Of a stretch of 18,066 nucleotides of DNA, positions 1 to 6,349 are shown piece by piece. Each line of letters begins with the position of its first letter. Positions within the stretch are counted from its first letter, which is position 1. A program made the position numbers and the translations under genes. The notes under the pieces are model-generated. The model saw only the letters and a program-made list of their open reading frames with translations, was not told where the DNA came from and did not search any database. This DNA is from Pseudomonadota bacterium (lineage in GTDB: Bacteria > Pseudomonadota > Gammaproteobacteria > Burkholderiales > Thiobacillaceae). The DNA lies in contig JAKBJA010000153.1 in NCBI GenBank assembly GCA_021836225.1, positions 1 to 18,066 of the forward strand. Reading direction: 5' to 3'.

Positions 1-26
1 CGTTTTTATTCAAGAAATCCAGAAAA

Positions 27-665
27 ATGTCCGATTACAAAGCCGAGTTTGTGGAATTCGCCATTGCGTCGCAGGTGCTGTGTTTTGGCGAGTTCAAGAC
101 CAAGGCGGGGCGCATGAGCCCCTACTTCTTTAATGCGGGGCTGTTCAACGACGGCGACAAGCTGAAACGGCTGGGCGAATTTTACGCGAAAGCCATCGTC
201 GACTCGGGGATCGCGTTCGACGTGCTGTTCGGGCCGGCCTACAAGGGAATTCCGCTGGCGGCGAGTATCGCGATCGCACTGGCGGGCATGGGCAGGAACG
301 TGCCGTATGCCTACAACCGCAAGGAGGCCAAGGATCACGGCGAGGGCGGGACAGTGGTCGGCGCTAAACTGCAGGGCCGCGTGCTGATCGTCGACGACGT
401 GATCTCGGCGGGCACCTCGGTACGCGAGTCGGTGGGCCTGATCCGCCATGCGGGTGCCGAGCCGGCTGGGGTGGTGATCGCGCTGGACCGCATGGAACGT
501 GGCAGCGGCGACAAGTCGGCGGTGCAGGAAGTACGAGAACAATATGGCATTCCGGTGGTGGCCGTGGTTACGCTGGACAACCTGGTGGAGTTTCTGGAAC
601 GTGATGCAAACCGACAAACTGAATTGCAGGCAGTGGCAGGCTACCGCGCAACGTATGGCGTATAG
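27..665 (+). CDS. pyrE: Orotate phosphoribosyltransferase
   Basis: The 212-residue product matches the usual length of bacterial PyrE. It transfers orotate to PRPP to make orotidine 5'-phosphate in cytosolic de novo pyrimidine synthesis. The PRPP-binding motif [13 protein letters not shown] lies at residues 119-131, and the flexible catalytic loop [12 protein letters not shown] at about 97-108. The N-terminal segment with [11 protein letters not shown] is also typical of PyrE. The ATG at 27 has no strong Shine-Dalgarno sequence (only AGAAAA just upstream), but it gives the expected family N-terminus. The start of the next gene overlaps its 3' end, which suggests co-transcription. The 26 bases to its left show no gene. 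Confidence 0.97.
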   Translation: MSDYKAEFVEFAIASQVLCFGEFKTKAGRMSPYFFNAGLFNDGDKLKRLGEFYAKAIVDSGIAFDVLFGPAYKGIPLAASIAIALAGMGRNVPYAYNRKEAKDHGEGGTVVGAKLQGRVLIVDDVISAGTSVRESVGLIRHAGAEPAGVVIALDRMERGSGDKSAVQEVREQYGIPVVAVVTLDNLVEFLERDANRQTELQAVAGYRATYGV

Positions 666-1251
666 CGCGCTGGCTGTCGCCCTGTTTCTGGGGGTGGGCA
701 CCGCGCAGGCGCAGATGTATCGTTGGGTGGACGGCAACGGCCGCGTGCACTACAGCGATACGCCGCCGACGACCTACCAGAGAAGTGGCGGCGCCGAGAT
801 GAACAAGCAGGGGCTGGTGATCAAACGCACGCAGTCCGAAGCTGAACGCCAGGCCGAGGCCGTGCGTCTGGCCGAGCAGAAGCGGATCCAGGTGGAACAG
901 AATAAACAGGCGCAGCTCGATCGTGCGCTGATGTCGACCTACACTACCGAGGCGGAGATCGATCTGGCGCGTGACCGTGCACTGGAGCATCACAGCCTGG
1001 CAATCAAGGGAGCGGAAATCCGCGGCAAGGCGGTGGATGCCAACCTGGCCGACCTGAAGGCGCGCATCGCCAACATCGAAAAGGCGGGCCGTCCGGTGGG
1101 AGCCGGCCTGAAGGACCAGCTGGATCAGGCAACCCGGGAACAGCAGGAATTGAAGCGCACCGTCCACAGCAATGAAGAAGCCATGGCGAAGGTGCGCGAG
1201 AAATATGCGGCGGACAAAGCACGTTTCCGCGAGCTTGCAACCAGGAAATAA
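604..1251 (+). CDS. DUF4124 domain exported protein with coiled coil
   Basis: The product is predicted to be secreted or periplasmic. A signal peptide ends at AQA|Q (residue 36), followed by the DUF4124 signature [19 protein letters not shown] (residues 37-55). Most of the rest, from about residue 75, is charged, alanine-rich and helical, and is probably coiled coil. DUF4124 proteins are widespread in proteobacteria and have no settled function. The start is uncertain. ATG 604 gives a signal peptide with a basic n-region (K, R, R) and has GGAA a few bases upstream, but overlaps pyrE by 62 bases. ATG 655 would reduce the overlap to 11 bases but gives a signal peptide with no positive charge and no clear ribosome binding site. 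It is probably translated from the pyrE transcript. Confidence 0.82.
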   Translation: MQTDKLNCRQWQATAQRMAYSALAVALFLGVGTAQAQMYRWVDGNGRVHYSDTPPTTYQRSGGAEMNKQGLVIKRTQSEAERQAEAVRLAEQKRIQVEQNKQAQLDRALMSTYTTEAEIDLARDRALEHHSLAIKGAEIRGKAVDANLADLKARIANIEKAGRPVGAGLKDQLDQATREQQELKRTVHSNEEAMAKVREKYAADKARFRELATRK

Positions 1252-1260
1252 AATCGTTTT

Positions 1261-1285
1261 CCCAACCACGATTTCGTGGCTTGGG
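1261..1285. other. Imperfect hairpin after the DUF4124 gene
   Basis: CCCAACCACGA and TCGTGG(C)TTGGG form an 11-bp stem with one bulged C and a two-base TT loop, starting 10 bases after the DUF4124 stop. No U-run follows on either strand, so this is not a textbook intrinsic terminator. It could still block 3' decay of the pyrE-DUF4124 transcript. It is the first of several dyad symmetries in this gene-free stretch. Confidence 0.5.
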
Positions 1286-1300
1286 GAATTCCAGGCAGTG

Positions 1301-1316
1301 GGGCGACGCGTCGCCC
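1301..1316. repeat. Perfect 16-bp palindrome
   Basis: GGGCGACGCGTCGCCC reads identically on both strands. It lies in the gap between two convergent genes, between two larger hairpins. It could be a protein-binding site or part of a composite repetitive element. The sequence alone does not decide. Confidence 0.5.
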
Positions 1317-1326
1317 GCCCCTTCCC

Positions 1327-1369
1327 GCAGCCCTTCAAGCATCCCCCGGGGCGATGCTTGAAGGGCTGC
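1327..1369. repeat. Perfect 17-bp inverted repeat, possible bidirectional terminator or REP-like element
   Basis: GCAGCCCTTCAAGCATC (1327-1343) and GATGCTTGAAGGGCTGC (1353-1369) are exact reverse complements around a 9-base GC-rich loop, CCCCGGGGC. The hairpin sits between the convergent DUF4124 (+) and 185-residue protein (-) genes. That is where a shared transcription end or a REP-type repeat would be expected. There is no flanking T-run on either strand, so classic rho-independent termination is not shown. Confidence 0.6.
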
Positions 1370-1458
1370 GTGCCGTCCGTGATGCGCGCGATCACCGTAG
1401 CGCGCGGGTGTCGCCTGATCAGTCGGCAGGATAGCCGTTATGCCGCCAACGCACGACT

Positions 1459-2016
1459 TTAACCGCTGATTGAAAATGCAATTGCGCCTTCCACGGTGCA
1501 GGTCCAGGAGAATTCGGTATCGGCGGCAGGGGTTCCGTCGTGCCGCCAGGACATCACTTCAACCGATACGTCCGTCAGATAACCATCGTTGCCAAGCCGG
1601 TTGTTCGCCCTATCCTGAAGAAGAATGGTAGCGCCGGGCTGGAAGCGCTGCGCGTGAGTGGTTACGGTCAGAAATGACTGGGTCGAGCCGTGCGCGGTGG
1701 CCACGACAACGGGCTCCCGCACCATGACCAGCTGGCTTGCCAGTCCCTCGCTTGCCGCCCCGCAAAGCAGCGATTGCAGCGGCAGGGTCGTCTTGCCCTG
1801 ACGATCCGTCCTGTCGCGTCCGGACAGGAACAGAAGCCAGGTCTGGGAGCAGGCCTGCCCAAATCCGAAAATGTCGTGCTTGGCGTGGTAAGCGTCCAGA
1901 CGTGCCGAATAGCTATGGCGTTGGAATTGCTCGATGAATTTTTCACGGACGTCCTTGGGGAGTCCGACGAATTCGTCATGCAGCTTCGTGAGGGATTTTT
2001 CGTATTTGTCGTTCAT
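1459..2016 (-). CDS. Hypothetical protein, 185 residues
   Basis: I do not recognise this family. The N-terminal third (residues 1-40) is charged and helical, beginning MNDKYEKSLTKLHDEF. The remainder looks beta-rich and ends in TEFSWTCTVEGA followed by a short hydrophobic tail. No signal peptide or membrane segment is visible, so it is probably cytosolic. The start is well supported by AAAGGTGA about 6 bases upstream of the ATG. It is the last gene of the minus-strand module that also holds the PEP-CTERM protein, 149 bases downstream of it, so whether it belongs to the same transcript is unclear. No function is assigned. Confidence 0.8.
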   Translation of the reverse strand: MNDKYEKSLTKLHDEFVGLPKDVREKFIEQFQRHSYSARLDAYHAKHDIFGFGQACSQTWLLFLSGRDRTDRQGKTTLPLQSLLCGAASEGLASQLVMVREPVVVATAHGSTQSFLTVTTHAQRFQPGATILLQDRANNRLGNDGYLTDVSVEVMSWRHDGTPAADTEFSWTCTVEGAIAFSISG

Positions 2017-2143
2017 GGCGTGTCACCTTTGTTAGAAGGGGTTTCATCGGAATGCCGGAAATGAATCTGCCTGATTCTCCAGAACCCCATACTCCCTCAA
2101 CGGTGGGTTCCGCTGTGGCCGCACCAGCCTGAAGATTCGGAAT

Positions 2144-2171
2144 GCGTAACGCTGCGCAAACGGCGTTATGC
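2144..2171 (-). terminator. Hairpin at the end of the PEP-CTERM gene
   Basis: On the minus strand GCATAACGC and GCGTTACGC form a 9-bp stem with one mismatch and a 10-base loop, starting at the last codons of the PEP-CTERM gene. No U-run follows. It may be a weak terminator or an mRNA-stabilising hairpin that separates this gene from the 185-residue protein gene. Confidence 0.3.
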
Positions 2172-2747
2172 CGCGCCGCATCCGCCGCGGCGGCGCGAAG
2201 CGAAGCCGATCAGCCCCAGCCCGGCCAGCAGCAGGGCCCCCGTTCCGGGTTCTGGAACGGCAGCGGCAGCGGCATCAAAGTTTACGCTCGCGAGGATTCC
2301 GGCACCGCTTATGTGGACGCCTGTTGCTAATGGCGCGCCGAAAATTCCATGATCCGTGTCGTTGACGATCAGGCTTAGCGTATTCAGCCCTTCCAGGAAT
2401 CCGTTTGTGATCACGACATTTTGGATTCCGTTTCCGAATGTAAAAGTAAACGGATCGTTCGATCCTGCTGGAGAGAGCGTCATGGAGCCTGCGCCTGGGC
2501 CGAAAATGCCAGCATTGCTGATCATCGTGCCGTTGAGCAGCAGAATGCCGCGATCGTCCGCCGCCATACTTTCAATAGTCAATGAGGCGTTGCTGAATCC
2601 GCTCGGCAGCACGAAATCATGAGTGAGGGTGTAGACGCTGGGACTCCCCGCCGTTGCTGTCGAACTGAAGCTTACGTCGATAATGGTCGCGAACGAAGGC
2701 GTCGCAAAAAGCGGCGCGATGGCAATGAATGCGGTGCGAAATTTCAT
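2166..2747 (-). CDS. PEP-CTERM sorting domain protein
   Basis: This is a 193-residue exported protein. A Sec signal peptide (MKFRTAFIAIAPLFATPSFA) is followed by a beta-rich, Asn/Ser/Thr/Gly-rich body with no cysteines. The C-terminal PEP-CTERM tag begins VPEPGTGALLLAGLGLIGFA at about residue 164 and continues with three arginines. In known systems this tag is processed by an exosortase (EpsH/XrtA family) as the protein is released or anchored at the cell surface, usually alongside exopolysaccharide production. No exosortase gene is in this window. The start is supported by GGGAGAAA close upstream of the ATG. It lies 112 bases downstream of the 49-residue peptide gene on the same strand, so shared transcription is possible. 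The specific role is unknown. Confidence 0.93.
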   Translation of the reverse strand: MKFRTAFIAIAPLFATPSFATIIDVSFSSTATAGSPSVYTLTHDFVLPSGFSNASLTIESMAADDRGILLLNGTMISNAGIFGPGAGSMTLSPAGSNDPFTFTFGNGIQNVVITNGFLEGLNTLSLIVNDTDHGIFGAPLATGVHISGAGILASVNFDAAAAAVPEPGTGALLLAGLGLIGFASRRRGGCGAA

Positions 2748-2824
2748 AGGTTTCTCCCTGTTGGATGGTTATGTCAATCTGGCGTGCATGTTTCTTGCAA
2801 AATCGAAATCGCCTGCGTCTATTT

Positions 2825-2840
2825 GCCCGGCTGGGCGGGC
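2825..2840 (+). terminator. Hairpin with T-run, reading on the plus strand
   Basis: GCCCG-GCTGGG-CGGGC is followed directly by TTTT (2841-2844) on the plus strand, giving a short intrinsic-terminator shape. It lies between the peptide and PEP-CTERM genes, both on the minus strand. On that strand it has an A-run before the stem and no T-run after. It would stop antisense transcripts better than the peptide mRNA. It could still attenuate read-through from the peptide to the PEP-CTERM gene. Confidence 0.35.
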
Positions 2841-2859
2841 TTTTCCTGAGCGTTGCTCC

Positions 2860-3009
2860 CTAGCGCGGCGGGGCGGCATTCCCGGCATCGGGCGCACCCT
2901 CGAAATAACCGCCATTGAGGTATTCGTGCCGGTAGGGCGTTTCATCCGCGCCAGCCTGGGCTACGGCGCCAGGCAGGGCGAAGCAAAGAACGTTTCGTGC
3001 GGCATACAT
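2860..3009 (-). CDS. Small predicted secreted peptide, 49 residues
   Basis: This short open frame starts at ATG (3009-3007) with AAGGAGGTG six bases upstream, almost the full anti-16S sequence and among the strongest ribosome binding sites in the window. It ends at TAG (2862-2860). The product begins MYAARNVLCFALPGAVAQA, which resembles a Sec signal peptide with an AQA|G cleavage site. That would leave a mature peptide of about 30 residues (GADETPYRHEY, then NGGYFEG, ending NAAPPR). The mature part has three tyrosines, several acidic residues and no cysteine. A -10 box and tandem direct repeats lie just upstream. I do not recognise a family. It could be a signal or secreted effector peptide. 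The rather short hydrophobic core leaves export uncertain. Confidence 0.68.
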   Translation of the reverse strand: MYAARNVLCFALPGAVAQAGADETPYRHEYLNGGYFEGAPDAGNAAPPR

Positions 3010-3012
3010 GGT

Positions 3013-3022
3013 GCACCTCCTT
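3013..3022 (-). promoter_or_regulatory. Near-perfect Shine-Dalgarno of the 49-residue peptide gene
   Basis: On the minus strand AAGGAGGTGC precedes the ATG at 3009, with six bases between GGAGG and the start codon. The match to the 16S rRNA tail is near maximal. This is the main evidence that the short frame is really translated. Confidence 0.8.
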
Positions 3023-3055
3023 CGGTTTCGACCGCCGGCAATGGCCGTTGAGCGA

Positions 3056-3061
3056 ACTATA
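3056..3061 (-). promoter_or_regulatory. Probable -10 box of the peptide gene
   Basis: TATAGT on the minus strand matches the sigma70 -10 consensus at 5 of 6 bases and lies about 47 bases upstream of the peptide ATG. The hexamer at -35 spacing is GCCATC, with no TTGACA similarity. The promoter would therefore be expected to need an activator. The tandem repeats at 3073-3093 occupy that region. Confidence 0.55.
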
Positions 3062-3072
3062 AGGAAGCACTT

Positions 3073-3093
3073 CTCACGGATGGCTCACGGATG
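3073..3093 (-). promoter_or_regulatory. Tandem 10-base direct repeats, candidate SARP-type operator
   Basis: CATCCGTGAG occurs twice on the minus strand (3093-3084 and 3082-3073), separated by one C, so the period is exactly 11 bases, about one helical turn. The nearer copy ends 11 bases upstream of the TATAGT -10 box, so the pair covers the -35 region. Known SARP activators (AfsR, ActII-ORF4, DnrI) bind direct repeats with an 11- or 22-base period just upstream of the -10. The gene ending 23 bases upstream encodes a regulator with a SARP-type DNA-binding region. That the regulator binds here is inferred. Confidence 0.6.
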
Positions 3094-3115
3094 ACGAAAC
3101 TGCTCCGATGCGGGA

Positions 3116-6100
3116 TCAGTCCTTGGCCTGCTCCGCCAGGGACCGGGTGCGGGAACTGGGGCTGACACCCAGGACGATGGACAGCATCTCGCGGCAGCGC
3201 CGGTATGCCTCCAGCGCCTGAGCTTGCTCGCCATGCGCTAGGAGCACCGTCATAAGCCGCTGGGTGATGTCCTCGGCCAGCGGCTCGATCTCCAGCGCGC
3301 GCCGGAAAACGGATACGGCCGACTGCCAGTCTCCCGCCTGCTCCAGGCTGTCGCCATGACCCAGCGCCAGGCGGATATAACGGCTGCGCAGGCGTTCACG
3401 GCGCGGGAGCAGCCAGACGGCCGCCTCCTCGCTGTCGAGAAACGGTCCGGAGTAATGCGCCATGGCCCGCTCGCACACCGCCGGGGCGCCGTCGCCACGC
3501 ATCCGCTCGGCATCGCCGGCCAGGCGCTCGAACGCCCAGATGTCGAGCCAGCAGTGCTTGTCGTTGAGGCTGAGCTTGCCGTCCTGAGTCTGGATGGCCG
3601 CCTCGTTGCCGAGCAGTTTGCGCAGGCGGGAGAGCGTCATGTCGAGAGCGTGCCGGCTACCGTCCGCATCGTCCCCCCATAGCGATTGGGCCAGGGTCGT
3701 CACGGATACGCCGCGTCCGCCGTGGGCGATCAGTGCCTTGAGCAGTTGCAGCGGACGTTTCTGGGCCTTGCTGCCAAAGACGATGGGCTGGTCGTCGAGC
3801 AGCACGGCAAAGCGCCCCAGGCTAAAGATGCGCACCGGCCAGGGCCAGGCGTCGCTGGCGGGCGATTCCGGCAGCAGCCCATGGCGGCGGATCAGACGGC
3901 GCACGTAGTCGACCTCGATGCCGGTCTCCAGCGCGCGGGCGCAGAGCGGAGTGACGAGTTGGGGCAGCCAGAAGGGAAACAGCGCCATGGAATCGATCCG
4001 GCGGCCTGCCGCAAGGGCGCGTTGCAAGGCGGCGAGACCCTGCACGTCGGCATCCAGTTGCAACTCGATATAGGCCTCAAGCAGCCCGGCCTGGAATGCG
4101 ATCTGCGGGCTGGGGAAACGCTGCGCGAATTCTAGCGGCCTGGACAGGCAGGCGCGCGCCGCTTCTGCCTGGCCGCTCAGCACCAGCACCTGCCCCCGGA
4201 GCAGATCGGTGACCATCAGGGGAAAATAGGCGCCGGTCGACTCGACGCGTTCGCTCATCCCGTCCGTCGTTTTCAGCGCGGCGGCGTTATCCCCCCGCAT
4301 GAGCTGGATGCCGGCGCGCAGGTAGTTGAAATGATGCACATCCAGCGCCCAGATGGGGTTGAGCAGGGGCTCGATCTCGTCCAGCGCCTGCTGAGCGCGC
4401 AGCGTGTCGCCACGGATCGTGGCCGCATAGACGTTCTGTGCCAGAAGCAGGTTGTCCAGAAGGTGGGCGCCGGTCGTTCTCGCCGTTTCCCGCCCCTCGG
4501 CCACCCAGTTGCGGCAGTCCTCCACGTCCAGGTCGGCCCAGGCCAGGTATGCGCGGCAGATGCAGAACAGGATGTAGCTAAGCGGGTGGTTTTCTTTGAG
4601 GTGTGGCGGGAGCCTCAGGTTGGCAAACCAGGTCCGGGTGTGCGTTACGCCGTCTCCCCGCCAGAGGGCGTGCAGCGTGATGAAGTAGGCGAGGGGGCCG
4701 AAGTGCCGTGGCGAGGGCAGGGCAAGAATCAGGGCTTCGGCTTTAGGCTGCCAGGTGTCGATCATGGGATGAAAAGGTGCGCTGATCAGAAGGGCGCTGC
4801 CGGTGCCGAGGAGTTGCGCCTCGGCTTCCGCACTGGAGGGGGCGGGGTGCGTCTGCTGCAGGTGTTCCAGTTCCTCCAGCCAGGCGGGAATCCGGTGGTA
4901 TTCGCTCCAGGGGGCGGCATAGGATTCGACGATGGCAGCCCAGGCGAGATAGGCGCCATCGATCATTCCCCCTTCCTTGAACAGGCGCCAGGCGGCTTCC
5001 AGTTGCGCGCGTGCCTGTTTGGGATCGTGCAGCCGGAGGATCGAGCCCTGACAGAAAAGCAGCCAGGGGTCCGTCTGCTTTGTGTCTTCGGGCAGGCATT
5101 CGAGCCACTGCCTCAGGGTCGCCATGCGGCCTTCGGCCATCCAGCCTGGTGCCTGGACGCGCAGCAGCGCGGCCAGCGCTTCCCAGTCCTGGGCATCCGC
5201 CAGCAATTCCGCCGCGGTTTCCGTTTCGCCGTCCTGTTCTAGCTGCCGGGCTGCCTGCCGCCGCAAGCCTTGCACCTCGCAGCACGAAAAATCACGCCTT
5301 AGGCGATTCAACAGGAACGCCCGCAGCAGCGGATGAAATTGATACCGGGTTGCTCCGCCGCGGCCGTGCCGGGTGGTCAGAAAAGATTGCCGGGCAAGGC
5401 GGGACAGAATCACCTCGGTATCGGTGTGGCCGGAAAGCTTCGCGGCCAGTGCAGGCGTGACGAAGGGGGGCAGGGCGACCCTGGCGAGAAAGCCGCGCAT
5501 GTCCGGATCCAGCTTTTCGTAAAGCTCGCCACTCAGGTAATCGAACAGGAGTTCGTTGTCGGCAGGCAGATCGGGCCGAAGCTGATTGGGCGGCAGGCGC
5601 ATGAGCAGAACCTGGAGCGCGGCCCATCCATGACTGGCCGCATGCAAGGCGACCGCAGTTTCGGCAGGCATGCCCCAGCGTTCGGCCAGTTGGGCGCTCT
5701 CCGTCGCGGACAGGCGCAAGTCGTCCCAGCCGATCAAGGCGCTGTGGGCATGGGCGAAATGCCGCTGCAGCGGCGGGGGCGCTTCGTGGCGGCTGGCGAC
5801 AATGATGAGGCTGCCATCGGGCAGCAGGTCGAGGGCAATATCAAGCAGACGATGCAGGGGGGCCGTGCCGGAAATTTCCTGGTAGTTGTCCAGCACCCAG
5901 ACGCATGGCTGCTTCCACCCCTGGAACATGCGGGCGAAATAGCGCCGGGCGAAGGACTCTGGAGCCATCAGGTTTTCCGGGGTGGCGGCAGGCAGACGGA
6001 TACGCGAAGCCTGCCGGGCGGCAAGGCTCAGATAATGAAAAAAAGTGCCGAAGTCATGATCGCAGGCGTCAACCTGATACCAGATGGCGGGGAGTTGACG

Positions 6101-6271
6101 TGCCCCGATCCAGCCGGCAAGCAGCGAGGTTTTGCCGGCACCGGCGGGAGCGACGAGCCAGGCCAGTTTTCCTGCGAGCGCGGCATCGAGCCGCTGATAG
6201 AGACGCTCCCGGGGCAGCAGCCCCGAGGCGTTGGGTACCGTCAGCTTGCCGAGCGGCTGAACCCGAACCAT
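3116..6271 (-). CDS. MalT-like STAND ATPase regulator with SARP-type winged helix and BTAD
   Basis: This 1051-residue cytosolic transcription regulator starts like MalT-family proteins (KLTVPNASGLLPRERL), followed by Walker A APAGAGKT at residues 41-48 and Walker B VWVLDN at about 124-129. The middle (about 330-800) is helical and TPR-like, and in MalT-type proteins this part senses an inducer. The C-terminus is not the LuxR helix-turn-helix of MalT. It is an OmpR-like winged helix (about 813-905, beginning VRIFSLGRFAVLLDDQPI) and a bacterial transcriptional activator domain (about 910-1050, ending LGVSPSSRTRSLAEQ), as in SARP/AfsR regulators. The start has a purine-rich GGGAGAGGGG upstream. 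The inducer is unknown. The adjacent promoter with 11-base direct repeats is the obvious candidate target. Confidence 0.92.
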   Translation of the reverse strand: MVRVQPLGKLTVPNASGLLPRERLYQRLDAALAGKLAWLVAPAGAGKTSLLAGWIGARQLPAIWYQVDACDHDFGTFFHYLSLAARQASRIRLPAATPENLMAPESFARRYFARMFQGWKQPCVWVLDNYQEISGTAPLHRLLDIALDLLPDGSLIIVASRHEAPPPLQRHFAHAHSALIGWDDLRLSATESAQLAERWGMPAETAVALHAASHGWAALQVLLMRLPPNQLRPDLPADNELLFDYLSGELYEKLDPDMRGFLARVALPPFVTPALAAKLSGHTDTEVILSRLARQSFLTTRHGRGGATRYQFHPLLRAFLLNRLRRDFSCCEVQGLRRQAARQLEQDGETETAAELLADAQDWEALAALLRVQAPGWMAEGRMATLRQWLECLPEDTKQTDPWLLFCQGSILRLHDPKQARAQLEAAWRLFKEGGMIDGAYLAWAAIVESYAAPWSEYHRIPAWLEELEHLQQTHPAPSSAEAEAQLLGTGSALLISAPFHPMIDTWQPKAEALILALPSPRHFGPLAYFITLHALWRGDGVTHTRTWFANLRLPPHLKENHPLSYILFCICRAYLAWADLDVEDCRNWVAEGRETARTTGAHLLDNLLLAQNVYAATIRGDTLRAQQALDEIEPLLNPIWALDVHHFNYLRAGIQLMRGDNAAALKTTDGMSERVESTGAYFPLMVTDLLRGQVLVLSGQAEAARACLSRPLEFAQRFPSPQIAFQAGLLEAYIELQLDADVQGLAALQRALAAGRRIDSMALFPFWLPQLVTPLCARALETGIEVDYVRRLIRRHGLLPESPASDAWPWPVRIFSLGRFAVLLDDQPIVFGSKAQKRPLQLLKALIAHGGRGVSVTTLAQSLWGDDADGSRHALDMTLSRLRKLLGNEAAIQTQDGKLSLNDKHCWLDIWAFERLAGDAERMRGDGAPAVCERAMAHYSGPFLDSEEAAVWLLPRRERLRSRYIRLALGHGDSLEQAGDWQSAVSVFRRALEIEPLAEDITQRLMTVLLAHGEQAQALEAYRRCREMLSIVLGVSPSSRTRSLAEQAKD

Positions 6272-6304
6272 TTCCCCTCTCCCTTGGAGTCATTTTTCGG
6301 GGAG

Positions 6305-6331
6305 TGTATAGCGCCAGTCAGCCTGGCTCAA
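6305..6331 (-). promoter_or_regulatory. Weak candidate promoter of the regulator gene
   Basis: TTGAGC (6331-6326) and TATACA (6310-6305) on the minus strand are separated by only 15 bases, shorter than the preferred 17. They lie 34 bases upstream of the regulator ATG, in the 78-base gap after gatB. Read-through from gatCAB is an alternative, since no terminator is evident in this gap. Confidence 0.3.
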
Positions 6332-6349
6332 TGCAGACTGGATTGAGGC

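Noticed and set aside
1370..1433. A short plus-strand frame starting at the ATG in the right arm of the 17-bp inverted repeat
   Set aside because: It is only 26 codons with no ribosome binding site other than the repeat arm itself, and the translation is Arg/Asp-rich with no signal. Structure explains the site better.
2683..3051. A 122-codon plus-strand open frame over the peptide gene and its promoter
   Set aside because: It has no ribosome binding site or recognisable domain, and it runs antisense to the PEP-CTERM start and the well-supported short peptide frame.
4331..6346. Two long plus-strand open frames (4331-5242 and 5333-6346) opposite the regulator gene
   Set aside because: They lie antisense to a clearly homologous 1051-residue protein. 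The translations are Gly/Arg/Gln-rich with no recognisable motif, as expected for the complement of high-GC coding DNA.
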